From the NCBI RefSeq assembly GCF_900187015.1, contig NZ_LT906479.1, forward strand, positions 4,960,001 to 5,024,000: 64,000 nt of DNA, given 5' to 3'. Below are positions 8,702-17,933 of the stretch, one piece after another (the first letter of the stretch is position 1; each line of letters begins with the position of its first letter). A program made the translations under genes and the position numbers. Origin of the DNA: Serratia ficaria (GTDB lineage Bacteria > Pseudomonadota > Gammaproteobacteria > Enterobacterales > Enterobacteriaceae). The notes below the pieces were generated by a model. It was not told the origin of the DNA. It did no database searches and saw only the letters and a list, made by a program, of their open reading frames with translations.

Positions 8702-10201
8702 ATGAACGCATCCCCTGCATTTATCACTCTGGAGAATATCAGCAAGCGATTCCCCGGCGTGCTGGCATTAGACCAGATCAACCTGACGCTAAATATTGGC
8801 GAAGTGCACTGCCTGGCCGGGCAAAACGGCTGCGGCAAAAGCACCATCATTAAAATTATCTCCGGCGTTTATCAGCCGGAAAAAGGCGCCAATATTTCGC
8901 TGGAAGGCAAATTATTCCACTCCCTGACGCCGCAGCTGTCCGGTTATTACGGCATTCAGGTGATTTATCAGGATCTGTCGTTATTCCCTAACCTGACGGT
9001 GGCGGAAAATATCGCCATCCACCGCTACCTGCCCGGCGGCCACTTCTGGGTGCGCAAGCGGGTGATGCGCCAGACGGCGCTGGACGCCATGGCGCGCGTC
9101 GGCGTGACCATCGATCCCGACAAGAAGGTCGAAAAACTGTCGATCGCCGATCGGCAACTGGTGGCGATTTGCCGCGCCATCGCCGCCGAGGCGCGGCTGG
9201 TGATCATGGATGAACCCACCGCCTCGCTGACGCGCCAGGAGGTCAACGGCCTGCTGCGGGTGGTCAACGAGCTGAAGGCGGCGGGCATCTGCGTGGTGTT
9301 CGTCAGCCACCGGCTGGACGAAGTGATGGAGGTCGCCGACCGCATCAGCGTGATGCGCGACGGCAAGCTGGTCGGCACCTGGCCCGCCAGCGAGCTGGAC
9401 AGCCACGAGCTGGCGTTCCTGATGACCGGCCAACGCTTCCACTACAGCCCGCTGCCGGCGCAGCCGCCGGCCGACAAGGCACCGCTGCTGGAGGTGTGCA
9501 ACCTCAGCCGCGGCGACAAGTACCGCAACATCAACCTGGCGCTGCGCGGCGGCGAAATAGTCTCGATCGTCGGGCTGCTGGGCGCCGGCCGCACCGAACT
9601 GTGCCTCAGCCTGTTCGGCATGACCCGGCCGGACAGCGGCCAGATCAAGGTGGCGGGCCAGCCGGTGCGGCTGCACAACAACCGCGAAGCGGTGCGCCAC
9701 GGCATCGGCTATGTGTCGGAGGATCGCCTGACCCAGGGGCTGATCATGGAGCAATCGATCTACGACAACACCATCGTCACGGTGTTTGACCAGCTGCATA
9801 CCCGGCTCGGCCTGCTGGACCACGCCAAGGCGAGCGAGCTGGTCAACCGCTTGATCCGCGATCTGAACATCAAGGTGTCCGACAGCGCCTTGCCGGTGAA
9901 AACCCTGTCCGGCGGCAACGCCCAGCGCATCGCCATCGCCAAATGGGTGGCGACGCAGCCGAAGATCCTGATCCTCGATTCGCCGACCGTCGGGGTGGAT
10001 ATCGCCAACAAAGAGGGGATCTACCAGATCGCCCGCGATCTGGCGCAGCTGGGCATGGCGGTGCTGATGATCTGCGACGAGATCCCGGAAGCCTACTACA
10101 ACAGCCATCGGGTGATGGTGATGCGCAAGGGCGAGCTGATCGCCGAATTTGCGCCGCACCAGAGTACCGAACAACAGATCGCCGAGGTGGTGAATGGATA
10201 A
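8702..10201 (+). CDS. Sugar ABC transporter ATP-binding protein (duplicated ATPase, LsrA/RbsA type)
   Basis: 499 residues with two ABC domains, as usual for carbohydrate uptake class 2. The first half has a full Walker A (GQNGCGKST, residues 40-48), a signature-like LSIADRQL and Walker B (LVIMDEPTAS). The second half has a degenerate loop GLLGAGRTE and a strong signature LSGGNAQR. The start at 8702 has AGG 8 bp upstream; the ATG at 8681 is an alternative. It overlaps the next gene by 8 bp. Confidence 0.93.
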   Translation: MNASPAFITLENISKRFPGVLALDQINLTLNIGEVHCLAGQNGCGKSTIIKIISGVYQPEKGANISLEGKLFHSLTPQLSGYYGIQVIYQDLSLFPNLTVAENIAIHRYLPGGHFWVRKRVMRQTALDAMARVGVTIDPDKKVEKLSIADRQLVAICRAIAAEARLVIMDEPTASLTRQEVNGLLRVVNELKAAGICVVFVSHRLDEVMEVADRISVMRDGKLVGTWPASELDSHELAFLMTGQRFHYSPLPAQPPADKAPLLEVCNLSRGDKYRNINLALRGGEIVSIVGLLGAGRTELCLSLFGMTRPDSGQIKVAGQPVRLHNNREAVRHGIGYVSEDRLTQGLIMEQSIYDNTIVTVFDQLHTRLGLLDHAKASELVNRLIRDLNIKVSDSALPVKTLSGGNAQRIAIAKWVATQPKILILDSPTVGVDIANKEGIYQIARDLAQLGMAVLMICDEIPEAYYNSHRVMVMRKGELIAEFAPHQSTEQQIAEVVNG

Positions 10202-11183
10202 GTCATTATTGGCCCGCCTGGCCGGCCGGCACGAGCTCTATCTCGGCCTGCTGGTGCTGGCGTTGGGCGTCGGCCTGAGCCTGGGCACCGACGAGTTTCT
10301 GACGCTCGGCAACCTGACCGACGTCGCCACCAGCTACGCCATTCTCGGCATTCTCGCCTGCGGGCTGTTCGTGGTGCTGATCGCCGGCGGTATCGACATT
10401 TCCTTCCCGGCGATCACCGCCATCGCCCAGTACGCGATGGCCAGCTGGGTTATCCAGCACGGCGGCAGCTTCCCGCTGGCGTTCGCCCTGGCTGCCGGCG
10501 TCGGCCTGCTGCTCGGGCTGGTGAACGGTTTCCTGGTGTACTGGCTGAAGGTGCCGGCGATCATCATCACCATCGCCACGCTCAACCTGTTCTACGGCCT
10601 GCTGGTGTACGCCACCAACGGCACCTGGCTGTACGGCTTCCCGGACTGGTTCATGGACGGCATCAACTGGTTCTCGTTCCAGGGCGCCGACGGCTATGAC
10701 TACGGCCTGACGCTGCCGCTGCTGTGCCTGCTGGCGGTGATTGTCGTCACCGGCGTGCTGATGAACCGCACCCGGCTGGGGCGCCAGATCTACGCCATGG
10801 GCGGCAACCGCGATGCGGCGTCGCGCCTGGGGCTGAACCTGCTGCGGCTGCACTTCTATGTCTACGGTTACATGGGGATTTTAGCCGGCATCGCCGCGGT
10901 GGTGCAGGCGCAGATCACCCAGTCGGTGGCCCCCAACTCGCTGCTCGGTTTCGAACTGACGGTGCTGGCGGCGGTGGTGCTGGGCGGCACCAGCATGACC
11001 GGCGGCCGCGGCTCGCTGACCGGTACCCTGCTCGGGGTGGTGCTGCTGGCCTTCCTGCAGAACGGGCTGACGCTGCTCAGCGTCTCGGCTTACTGGCACC
11101 AGGTGTTCAGCGGCGCGATCATTCTGATCAGCATCAGCAGCACCGCCTGGAACGAAAAACGCAAACTGGTCAAGGAGCTATAG
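10194..11183 (+). CDS. Sugar ABC transporter permease 1 (BPD_transp_2 family)
   Basis: 329 residues, almost wholly hydrophobic with about nine or ten membrane segments. It carries the family segment VLGGTSMTGGRGSLTGTLLG near residue 262, which contacts the ATPase. The start lies inside the ATPase stop region, so translational coupling is likely, and only one base separates it from permease 2. LsrC is the nearest familiar relative in arrangement. The two non-identical permeases presumably form a heterodimer. Confidence 0.92.
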   Translation: MDKSLLARLAGRHELYLGLLVLALGVGLSLGTDEFLTLGNLTDVATSYAILGILACGLFVVLIAGGIDISFPAITAIAQYAMASWVIQHGGSFPLAFALAAGVGLLLGLVNGFLVYWLKVPAIIITIATLNLFYGLLVYATNGTWLYGFPDWFMDGINWFSFQGADGYDYGLTLPLLCLLAVIVVTGVLMNRTRLGRQIYAMGGNRDAASRLGLNLLRLHFYVYGYMGILAGIAAVVQAQITQSVAPNSLLGFELTVLAAVVLGGTSMTGGRGSLTGTLLGVVLLAFLQNGLTLLSVSAYWHQVFSGAIILISISSTAWNEKRKLVKEL

Positions 11184-11184
11184 C

Positions 11185-12138
11185 ATGACGCAGTTAACCC
11201 GTTTGATCCCCAACGATCGGATCATCCGCCTGCAGGGCGCGATCATCATCGCGGTGGCGCTGCTGTTCGCCGGCCTGCTCGGATCGCGCTTCTTCAGCCT
11301 TGGCAACTTCCAGTCGATCGCCTCGCAACTGCCGATCCTCGGCCTGCTGGCGCTCGGCATGGGCATCACCATGCTGACCGGCGGCATCAACCTGTCGATC
11401 ATCGCCGGCGCCAACGCCTGTTCGCTGGTGATGGCGGCGATTATCGTCAACCACCCCGATCAGCCGCTGTTTCTGGCGCTGGCGCTGCTGGCGGGCCTGC
11501 TGGTGGCGGTGGCGATCGGCGCGCTCAACGGCGTGCTGGTGGCCTGGGTCGGCGTTTCGCCGATCCTCGCCTCGCTCGGCACCATGACGCTGATCACCGG
11601 CCTGAACATCCTGCTGTCCAACGGCGCGGTGATCTCCGGCTTCCCGGCGGCGATACAGTTTCTCGGCAACGGCGCGGTGCTGGGCATCCCGGTGGCGCTG
11701 CTGCTGTTCTTGCTGGTGGCCGCCGGCCTGTGGCTGCTGCTGGAGCACACCACGCTGGGGCGCAGCCTGTATCTGATCGGCTCCAACGAACAGGCTACCC
11801 GCTTCAGCGGGGTGAATACCGCCCGGGTGCAGGTCGCGGTGTACATCCTGTCGGCGCTGCTCGGCTGGGGCGCCGCGCTGTTGATGATGGCCAAGTTCAA
11901 CTCGGCCAAGGCCGGCTACGGCGAGTCCTATCTGCTGGTGACCATTCTGGCCTCGGTGCTGGGGGGCATCAACCCGGACGGCGGCTTCGGCCGCGTCCTG
12001 GGGCTGGTGCTGGCGTTGATCGTGCTGCAAATGCTGGAAAGCGGCCTCAACCTGCTGGGGGTCAGCAGCTATCTGACCATGGCCCTGTGGGGCGGCGTGC
12101 TGATCCTGTTTATCGCGTTACAGAATCGAAAAAGCTAG
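11185..12138 (+). CDS. Sugar ABC transporter permease 2 (BPD_transp_2 family)
   Basis: 317 residues, polytopic. The coupling region reads SVLGGINPDGGFGRVLGLV near residue 256; the family glycines are kept but the usual G-R-G motif is modified to G-F-G. It follows permease 1 by a single base and precedes the kinase by 29 bp. Its position matches LsrD in Lsr-type systems. Confidence 0.92.
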   Translation: MTQLTRLIPNDRIIRLQGAIIIAVALLFAGLLGSRFFSLGNFQSIASQLPILGLLALGMGITMLTGGINLSIIAGANACSLVMAAIIVNHPDQPLFLALALLAGLLVAVAIGALNGVLVAWVGVSPILASLGTMTLITGLNILLSNGAVISGFPAAIQFLGNGAVLGIPVALLLFLLVAAGLWLLLEHTTLGRSLYLIGSNEQATRFSGVNTARVQVAVYILSALLGWGAALLMMAKFNSAKAGYGESYLLVTILASVLGGINPDGGFGRVLGLVLALIVLQMLESGLNLLGVSSYLTMALWGGVLILFIALQNRKS

Positions 12139-12167
12139 GTTGCGGACACAACCCTTAGGAGAAAATG

Positions 12168-13805
12168 ATGGCGAGCTATTTTATTGGCGTAGATGTGGGC
12201 ACCGGAAGCGCGCGCGCAGGCGTATTCGATCTCAACGGCCGCATGGTCGGCCAGGCCAGCCGGGCCATCGAACTGTACCGGCCGAAGGCGGACTTCGTCG
12301 AGCAGTCGTCGGACAATATCTGGCAGGCGGTGTGCAACGCGGTGCGCGATGCGGTCAATCAGGCCGACATCAACCCGATTCAGGTCAAGGGGCTGGGCTT
12401 CGACGCCACCTGCTCGCTGGTGGTGCTCGACAAAGAGGGCAAGCCGCTGACCGTCAGCCCGTCCGGCCGCACCGAGCAGAACATCATCGTGTGGATGGAT
12501 CACCGGGCGATAGTCCAGGCCGAACGCATCAACGCCACCAAACACCGGGTGCTGGACTTCGTCGGCGGCATCATTTCGCCGGAGATGCAGACGCCGAAGC
12601 TGCTGTGGCTGAAGCAGCACATGCCCACCACCTGGGCCAACGCCGGCTATCTGTTCGATCTGCCGGATTTCCTCACCTGGCGCGCCACCCAGGACGCCAC
12701 CCGTTCGCTGTGTTCGACGGTATGCAAGTGGACCTACCTCGGCCACGAGCAGCGCTGGGACAAAAGCTACTTCCGGCAGATCGGTCTGGAAGACCTGCTG
12801 GAGCACGACGCCGCCAAGATCGGCAGCGACGTCAAGATGATGGGCGAACCGCTGGGCCACGGCCTGACCCAACGCGCCGCCGGCGAGATGGGGCTGATTG
12901 CCGGCACCGCGGTCAGCGTGTCGATCATCGACGCCCACGCCGGCACCCTCGGCACGTTGGGGGCCACCGGCGTTTCCGGCGAGGTGGCGGACTTCAACCG
13001 CCGCGTGGCGCTGATCGGCGGCACCTCCACCGGCCATATGGCGATGTCGCGCACCGCGCGCTTTATCGGCGGCGTCTGGGGGCCTTACTACTCGGCCATT
13101 TTGCCGGAATACTGGCTCAACGAAGGCGGCCAGTCGGCCACCGGCGCGCTGATCGACCACGTGATCCAGTCGCACCCCTGCCATCAGGATCTGCTGGCGC
13201 AGGCGAAAACCCAGGGGCAGACCATCTATGAGGCGCTGAACGCCATTCTGCGCCGCATGGCCGGCGAGCCGGAGGACATAGCCTTCCTCACCCAGGACAT
13301 CCACATGCTGCCCTACTTCCACGGCAACCGCTCGCCGCGCGCCAACCCGACGCTGACCGGCACCCTGACCGGGCTGAAGCTGTCGCGCACCCCGGAAGAC
13401 ATGGCTCTGCACTACCTGGCCACCATTCAGGCCATCGCGCTCGGCACCCGCCACATCATCGAGACCATGAACCACAGCGGCTACCGCATCGACACCATCA
13501 TGGCCAGCGGCGGCGGCACCAAGAACCCGATCTTCGTGCAGGAGCACGCCAACGCCACCGGCTGCGCCATGCTGCTGCCGGAGGAAAGCGAAGCGATGCT
13601 GCTGGGCGGCGCCATGATGGGCACCGTGGCGGCGGGCGTGTTCGACACCCTGCCGGAGGCGATGGGCGCCATGAGCCGCATCGGCAAAACGGTCACGCCG
13701 CAGACCAACAAGATCAAACGCTACTACGACCGCAAATACCGGGTCTTCCATCAGCTGTACGACGACCATATGAAATACCGCCAACTGATGCAGGAGGATG
13801 CCTGA
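12168..13805 (+). CDS. FGGY-family carbohydrate kinase, probable D-ribulokinase
   Basis: 545 residues. FGGY kinases phosphorylate sugars or polyols with ATP. The N-terminal phosphate loop is GVDVGTGSARAGVFD, and the DATCSLV segment (near residue 84) contains the TCSLV motif associated with D-ribulokinases. VWMDHRA contributes the catalytic Asp, and GGTSTGHMA plus ASGGGTKNP form the second domain's nucleotide site. AGGAG at 12157-12161 favours the second of two adjacent ATGs. It is most similar in type to the Yersinia and human FGGY group rather than to AraB or XylB. The stop overlaps the next start by one base (TGATG). Confidence 0.88.
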   Translation: MASYFIGVDVGTGSARAGVFDLNGRMVGQASRAIELYRPKADFVEQSSDNIWQAVCNAVRDAVNQADINPIQVKGLGFDATCSLVVLDKEGKPLTVSPSGRTEQNIIVWMDHRAIVQAERINATKHRVLDFVGGIISPEMQTPKLLWLKQHMPTTWANAGYLFDLPDFLTWRATQDATRSLCSTVCKWTYLGHEQRWDKSYFRQIGLEDLLEHDAAKIGSDVKMMGEPLGHGLTQRAAGEMGLIAGTAVSVSIIDAHAGTLGTLGATGVSGEVADFNRRVALIGGTSTGHMAMSRTARFIGGVWGPYYSAILPEYWLNEGGQSATGALIDHVIQSHPCHQDLLAQAKTQGQTIYEALNAILRRMAGEPEDIAFLTQDIHMLPYFHGNRSPRANPTLTGTLTGLKLSRTPEDMALHYLATIQAIALGTRHIIETMNHSGYRIDTIMASGGGTKNPIFVQEHANATGCAMLLPEESEAMLLGGAMMGTVAAGVFDTLPEAMGAMSRIGKTVTPQTNKIKRYYDRKYRVFHQLYDDHMKYRQLMQEDA

Positions 13806-14404
13806 TGCAGCGGGAATGGCAACGCGCCGTTCAGGGGTGGGAAACCTACAGCCGCGAGCTGGCGCAGCTCGGCGATCGCCTCGACGCGCAGATCTGGCAA
13901 CGGCTGCTGGCGCAGCTGGCGGAGTGTCGCGGCAAAATCGCCGTCACCGGCGTCGGCACCTCGGGCATTGCGGCGCGTAAAATCGCCCATATGCTGGCCT
14001 GCGTGGAGCGGCCGGCGGTCTACCTCGACGCCACCGACGCGGCGCACGGCGACCTGGGGTTTTTGCGCAGTGACGATCTGCTGATCCTTATCTCGCGCGG
14101 CGGCAATTCCGACGAGCTGACCCGCCTGCTGCCGACGCTGCAGGCCAAGGGGGTGCCGCTGATCGCGGTGACGGAAAACCCCGCCTCCGCCATCGCGCAG
14201 GCGGCGCAGCTGACCATCGCCACCGGGGTGGAAAACGAGATAGATCCGTTGAACATGCTGGCGACCACCTCTATCGTGCTGGTGCTGGCGATTTTCGACG
14301 CCGCCTGCGCCTGTCTGATGGAACGCAGCGGCTACGGCAAAGAAACCTTGCTGGCGGTGCACCCGGGCGGCGACGTGGGGAAAAGTTTGCGGGAGGGGAA
14401 CTGA
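13805..14404 (+). CDS. SIS-domain sugar-phosphate isomerase, KdsD-like but without CBS domains
   Basis: 199 residues with a single SIS domain: GVGTSGIAARKIAHML near residue 50, AAHGDLGFL, an ISRGGNSDELTRLLP phosphate loop and a C-terminal HPGGDVGKSL. The HGDLG and HPGG elements are those of arabinose-5-phosphate isomerases (KdsD, GutQ, KpsF), but the tandem CBS domains are absent. The other possible family is 6-phospho-3-hexuloisomerase, which matches less well. Coupled to a D-ribulokinase, it could interconvert ribulose 5-phosphate and arabinose 5-phosphate (inference). It is the last gene of the operon; rsmJ converges 28 bp away with no clear terminator. Confidence 0.8.
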   Translation: MQREWQRAVQGWETYSRELAQLGDRLDAQIWQRLLAQLAECRGKIAVTGVGTSGIAARKIAHMLACVERPAVYLDATDAAHGDLGFLRSDDLLILISRGGNSDELTRLLPTLQAKGVPLIAVTENPASAIAQAAQLTIATGVENEIDPLNMLATTSIVLVLAIFDAACACLMERSGYGKETLLAVHPGGDVGKSLREGN

Positions 14405-14432
14405 GGGCCCGGCGCGCCGAGCCCGGCGAAGA

Positions 14433-15179
14433 TTACAGCGGCATATAGATATCGAAGCGGTGGCTTTTCGTCAGCGTGGCGGCGTGAGCCGGCACGTTGG
14501 CCAGCGGCGGCGCGTAGTCCGGCCGCTTCACCACGATGCGTTTGGTCGCCAGCCGGCGCGCCGGCTCCAGCAAGCCGTCGGCGTCGTCGTCGCTGCCCAC
14601 CAGCGACTGGAACACCCGCATCTCTTTTTTCACCAGCGCGCTTTTCTGCTTATGCGGATACATCGGATCGAGGTACACCACCTCCGGCCGCGGATCGAGG
14701 CAGGCCAGCGCCGTCAGGCTGGAAGCGTGCAGCAGCGTCAGGCGCTCGCGCAGCCAGGGGCCGATTTCCGCATCGCGATAGCCGCGCTGCAGGCCGTCGT
14801 CCAGCAAGGCCGCCACCACCGGATTGCGCTCCAGCATCCGCACCCGGCAGCCCAGCGCCGCCAGCACGAAGGCGTCTCTCCCCAGGCCGGCGGTGGCGTC
14901 CACCACGTCCGGCAGGTAGCTGCCCTTGATGCCGACCGCCTTGGCCACCGCTTCGCCGCGGCCGCCGCCGAAACGGCGCCGGTGCGCCAGAGTGCCGGTA
15001 ACGAAATCGACGTAGATCGCCCCAAGCTTGGGCTCGTCGCGCTTGCGCAGCTCCAGCCGCTCCGGGGTCAGCACCAGCGCCATCGGCGCGTCGTCGTCCG
15101 AGACCAACTGCCAGCGCTGCGCCAAAATAGACAAGGCGCCGGGATCGGCGCCTGCTTCACACAATAAACACACACTCAC
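14433..15179 (-). CDS. rsmJ: 16S rRNA (guanine1516-N2)-methyltransferase RsmJ
   Basis: 248 residues. It methylates N2 of G1516 in 16S rRNA. The SAM-binding motif is [17 protein letters not shown] and the catalytic NPPY-like motif is [12 protein letters not shown], as in E. coli RsmJ. The start is a GTG 8 bp after the prlC stop, with an AAGGA site inside the end of prlC, so the two are translated from one message. The order prlC-rsmJ is conserved in enterobacteria. Confidence 0.95.
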   Translation of the reverse strand: MSVCLLCEAGADPGALSILAQRWQLVSDDDAPMALVLTPERLELRKRDEPKLGAIYVDFVTGTLAHRRRFGGGRGEAVAKAVGIKGSYLPDVVDATAGLGRDAFVLAALGCRVRMLERNPVVAALLDDGLQRGYRDAEIGPWLRERLTLLHASSLTALACLDPRPEVVYLDPMYPHKQKSALVKKEMRVFQSLVGSDDDADGLLEPARRLATKRIVVKRPDYAPPLANVPAHAATLTKSHRFDIYMPL

Positions 15180-15187
15180 GTGGCGGG

Positions 15188-17230
15188 TTATCCTTTAATG
15201 CCGTAATGGCGCAGCATAGCATCCAGCTGCGGCTCGCGGCCACGGAAGCGTTTGAACAGCGCCATCGGCTCTTCCGAACCGCCGCGCGACAGGATGTTGT
15301 CGAGGAAGGATTTGCCGGTTTCGGCGTTGAAAATGCCCTCTTCTTCGAAGCGCGAGTAAGCGTCGGCCGACAGCACCTCCGCCCACAGGTAGCTGTAGTA
15401 ACCCGCCGCGTAGCCGCCGGCGAAGATATGGCTGAAGGCGTGCGGGAAGCGGCCCCAGCTCGGCGAAGGCACCACCGCCACCATTTTCTTCACTTCCGCC
15501 AGCGTCGGCAGGATCTGCGCGCCCTTTTCCGGGCGGTATTCGAAGTGCATGCGGAAATCGAACAGGCCGAACTCCAGCTGGCGCAGGATAAACAGCGCCG
15601 CCTGGTAATTCTTGGCCGCCAGCAGCTTGTCGAGCATCTCTTTCGGCAGCGGCTCGCCGCTCTGATAATGGCCGGAGATGAACGCCAGCGCTTCCGGCTC
15701 CCAGCACCAGTTTTCCATAAACTGGCTCGGCAGCTCGACCGCATCCCACGGCACCCCGCTGATGCCGGAGACCCCGGCGGTGTCGATCTGGGTCAGCATA
15801 TGGTGCAGGCCGTGGCCGAACTCGTGGAACAGCGTGGTCACTTCGTTGTGGGTGAACAGCGCCGGCTGATCGCCCAGCGGGCGGTTGAAGTTGCAGGTCA
15901 GGTAGGCGACCGGCTTTTGCAGCGTGCCGTCGGCCTTGCGCAGGCTGCCGACGCAGTCGTCCATCCAGGCGCCGCCGCGTTTGTTTTCACGCGCGTACAG
16001 GTCGAGATAGAAGCTGCCGCGCAGCTCGCCGTTGGCGTCGAACAGATCGAAGAAGCGCACTTCAGGATGCCAGGTATCCACATCCTTGCGCTCTTTGGCG
16101 CTGATGCCGTAAATGCGTTTCACCACCTCGAACAGCCCTTCCACCACCCGCTGTTCCGGGAAGTACGGGCGCAGCTGCTCGTCGCTGATCGAGAACAGGT
16201 GTTGCTTCTGTTTTTCGCCGTAATAGGTGATGTCCCAGGCTTCCAGATCGTCCACGCCGTGATGCCGTTTGGCGAAGGCGCGCAGCTGCGCCAGCTCCTG
16301 CTCGGCCTGCGGGCGGGCGCGCTTGGCCAGATCGCTCAGGAAGCCAATCACCTGGTCCGGGCTTTCCGCCATTTTGGTGGCCAGCGATTTGTCGGCATAG
16401 GTGTCGAAGCCCAGCAGCTGGGCCAGTTCGTGGCGCAGCGCCAGCGTTTCCGCCATCACTTCGCTGTTGTCCCATTTGCCGGCGTTCGGCCCCTGATCGG
16501 AAGCGCGGGTGGCGAAGGCGCGATACATTTCTTCACGCAGCGCGCGGTTGTCGGCGTAGGTCAGCACCGGCAGGTAGCTCGGCATGTCCAGCGTCAGCAG
16601 CCAACCGTCCTGCTCTTTGGCCTGCGCCATCGCCTGCGCCTGGGCCAGCGCGCTGGCCGGCAGGCCGCTCAGCTCGGCTTCGTCGGTAATCAGTTTGCTC
16701 CAGCCCATGGTGGCGTCGAGCACGTTGTTGCTGTAGGTCGAGCCCAGCTCGGACAGGCGCGCGACGATTTCGCCGTAGCGCTGCTGTTTTTCCGCCGACA
16801 GGCCGATGCCCGACAGCTCAAAGTCGCGCAGCGCGTTTTCCACCGACTTGCGCTGCGGCGCGCTCAGCGTCTCGAACGCCGCGCCCTCTTTCAGGCTGCG
16901 GTAAGCCTGGTACAGCCCTGCGTGCTGGCCGACCCAGGTGCCGTATTCGGACAGCAGCGGCAGCGCCTGCTCATAGGCGGCGCGCAGCTCCGGGCTGTTT
17001 TTCACCGAGTTCAGGTGCCCGACCGGCGACCAGATGCGCGACAGGCGATCGTCCGACTCCGCCAGCGGCTGACACAGGTTGTCCCAGGTGAACGGCCCCG
17101 GCTGCGCGACCACGCGCTCTACCGCGGCGCGGCAGTCTGCCAGCGCGGATTGCACCGCGGGCACGATATCTTCAGGGCGGATCGCCGAAAACGGCGGCAG
17201 GGAAAACGGAGTCAGCAACGGATTTGTCAT
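15188..17230 (-). CDS. prlC: Oligopeptidase A
   Basis: 680 residues, the E. coli PrlC/OpdA length. It is a cytoplasmic M3-family zinc metallopeptidase that degrades peptides released from larger proteases, including signal peptides. The zinc site HEFGH is in [15 protein letters not shown] in the last third, with the downstream Glu in [17 protein letters not shown]. The start has AGGA 8 bp upstream. It is co-transcribed with rsmJ, and a heat-shock-like promoter lies about 70-95 bp upstream of the ATG. Confidence 0.96.
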   Translation of the reverse strand: MTNPLLTPFSLPPFSAIRPEDIVPAVQSALADCRAAVERVVAQPGPFTWDNLCQPLAESDDRLSRIWSPVGHLNSVKNSPELRAAYEQALPLLSEYGTWVGQHAGLYQAYRSLKEGAAFETLSAPQRKSVENALRDFELSGIGLSAEKQQRYGEIVARLSELGSTYSNNVLDATMGWSKLITDEAELSGLPASALAQAQAMAQAKEQDGWLLTLDMPSYLPVLTYADNRALREEMYRAFATRASDQGPNAGKWDNSEVMAETLALRHELAQLLGFDTYADKSLATKMAESPDQVIGFLSDLAKRARPQAEQELAQLRAFAKRHHGVDDLEAWDITYYGEKQKQHLFSISDEQLRPYFPEQRVVEGLFEVVKRIYGISAKERKDVDTWHPEVRFFDLFDANGELRGSFYLDLYARENKRGGAWMDDCVGSLRKADGTLQKPVAYLTCNFNRPLGDQPALFTHNEVTTLFHEFGHGLHHMLTQIDTAGVSGISGVPWDAVELPSQFMENWCWEPEALAFISGHYQSGEPLPKEMLDKLLAAKNYQAALFILRQLEFGLFDFRMHFEYRPEKGAQILPTLAEVKKMVAVVPSPSWGRFPHAFSHIFAGGYAAGYYSYLWAEVLSADAYSRFEEEGIFNAETGKSFLDNILSRGGSEEPMALFKRFRGREPQLDAMLRHYGIKG

Positions 17231-17297
17231 AGGGCAGTCCTGATTAGCGTTGGGGCCCGCCGCAGCGGGCAGGCCTTAAAATGCGTATGAATATCTA

Positions 17298-17326
17298 ACA
17301 TGGAGCCAGAACAGGGGAAAATCAAT
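17298..17326 (-). promoter_or_regulatory. Possible sigma-32 promoter of prlC-rsmJ
   Basis: On the minus strand, ATTGATT (17326-17320), a 14-bp spacer and CTCCATGT (17305-17298) resemble the heat-shock pattern CTTGAAA / CCCCATNT, with 7 of 8 -10 positions matching. The Salmonella prlC homologue opdA is known to be in a heat-shock operon. Confidence 0.4.
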
Positions 17327-17349
17327 GCCCGGCGTTGATAGATAGTGCC

Positions 17350-17811
17350 TTAAACGGCGCATCGGCGGATCTGCTCGGCCAGCGCCGCCAGATGCGCGTC
17401 ATCGGCGCGCGCGGCGTCGTGGGAGGACAAATAGCCCTCGTAGCGATCGAAAAACTTCGCCGAGGCCGACTCGATCGGCCGCCACTGTTCCAACGCGGCG
17501 GTGCCGTGCATCGGGATCAGTTTGGCATGCACGTGATCGACGCCGAAGCCTTCAAACACCATGCCGCAGCGGCCGACGTCGTCGAAGGCCCGATCGAGCC
17601 GCTGCGCCACCCGCTTGGTCGCCAGCATCAGCGCGCTCAGCGCCGCGTCCGGCAGTTCAAAGGCGTAGCTCGGGTAGTGCGCCTTGGGGATCACCACGCT
17701 GAAGCCGTCGGTATTGGGGTAGATGGAAAGGAACGCCATATGGGCGTCGTCTTCCCAGATTTTATGGCACGGCACCTTGCCCGCCACCATGTCGCAAAAA
17801 ATGCAGCTCAT
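17350..17811 (-). CDS. HIT-family protein
   Basis: 153 residues. HIT proteins are nucleotide hydrolases or transferases. The N-terminus has a CxxC pair (SCIFCDMVAG), probably zinc-binding, followed by the NTDGFSVVIPKAHYPS strand. The HIT triad region reads DHVHAKLIPMH: the first two histidines are present but the third position of H-x-H-x-H is Lys. AAGGAGG lies directly upstream of the ATG. It is a single gene between prlC and rlmJ with no assigned pathway. Confidence 0.85.
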   Translation of the reverse strand: MSCIFCDMVAGKVPCHKIWEDDAHMAFLSIYPNTDGFSVVIPKAHYPSYAFELPDAALSALMLATKRVAQRLDRAFDDVGRCGMVFEGFGVDHVHAKLIPMHGTAALEQWRPIESASAKFFDRYEGYLSSHDAARADDAHLAALAEQIRRCAV

Positions 17812-17933
17812 GTCGCCTCCTTATCGTCTGCAGTAACGCAGTCCGGTTTTTCCCGGCCAGACAGTTTATACTGTGCAGATTATATGCCTTATTGAAAGCT
17901 CCGCCTGCGGAGCGCAAGGAACTGCCACCAGCC

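Noticed and set aside
7645..12138. The ABC transporter as an AI-2 (Lsr) uptake system
   Set aside because: Gene content lacks lsrK, lsrR, lsrF and lsrG, and the kinase has a D-ribulokinase motif; only the transporter type is Lsr-like.
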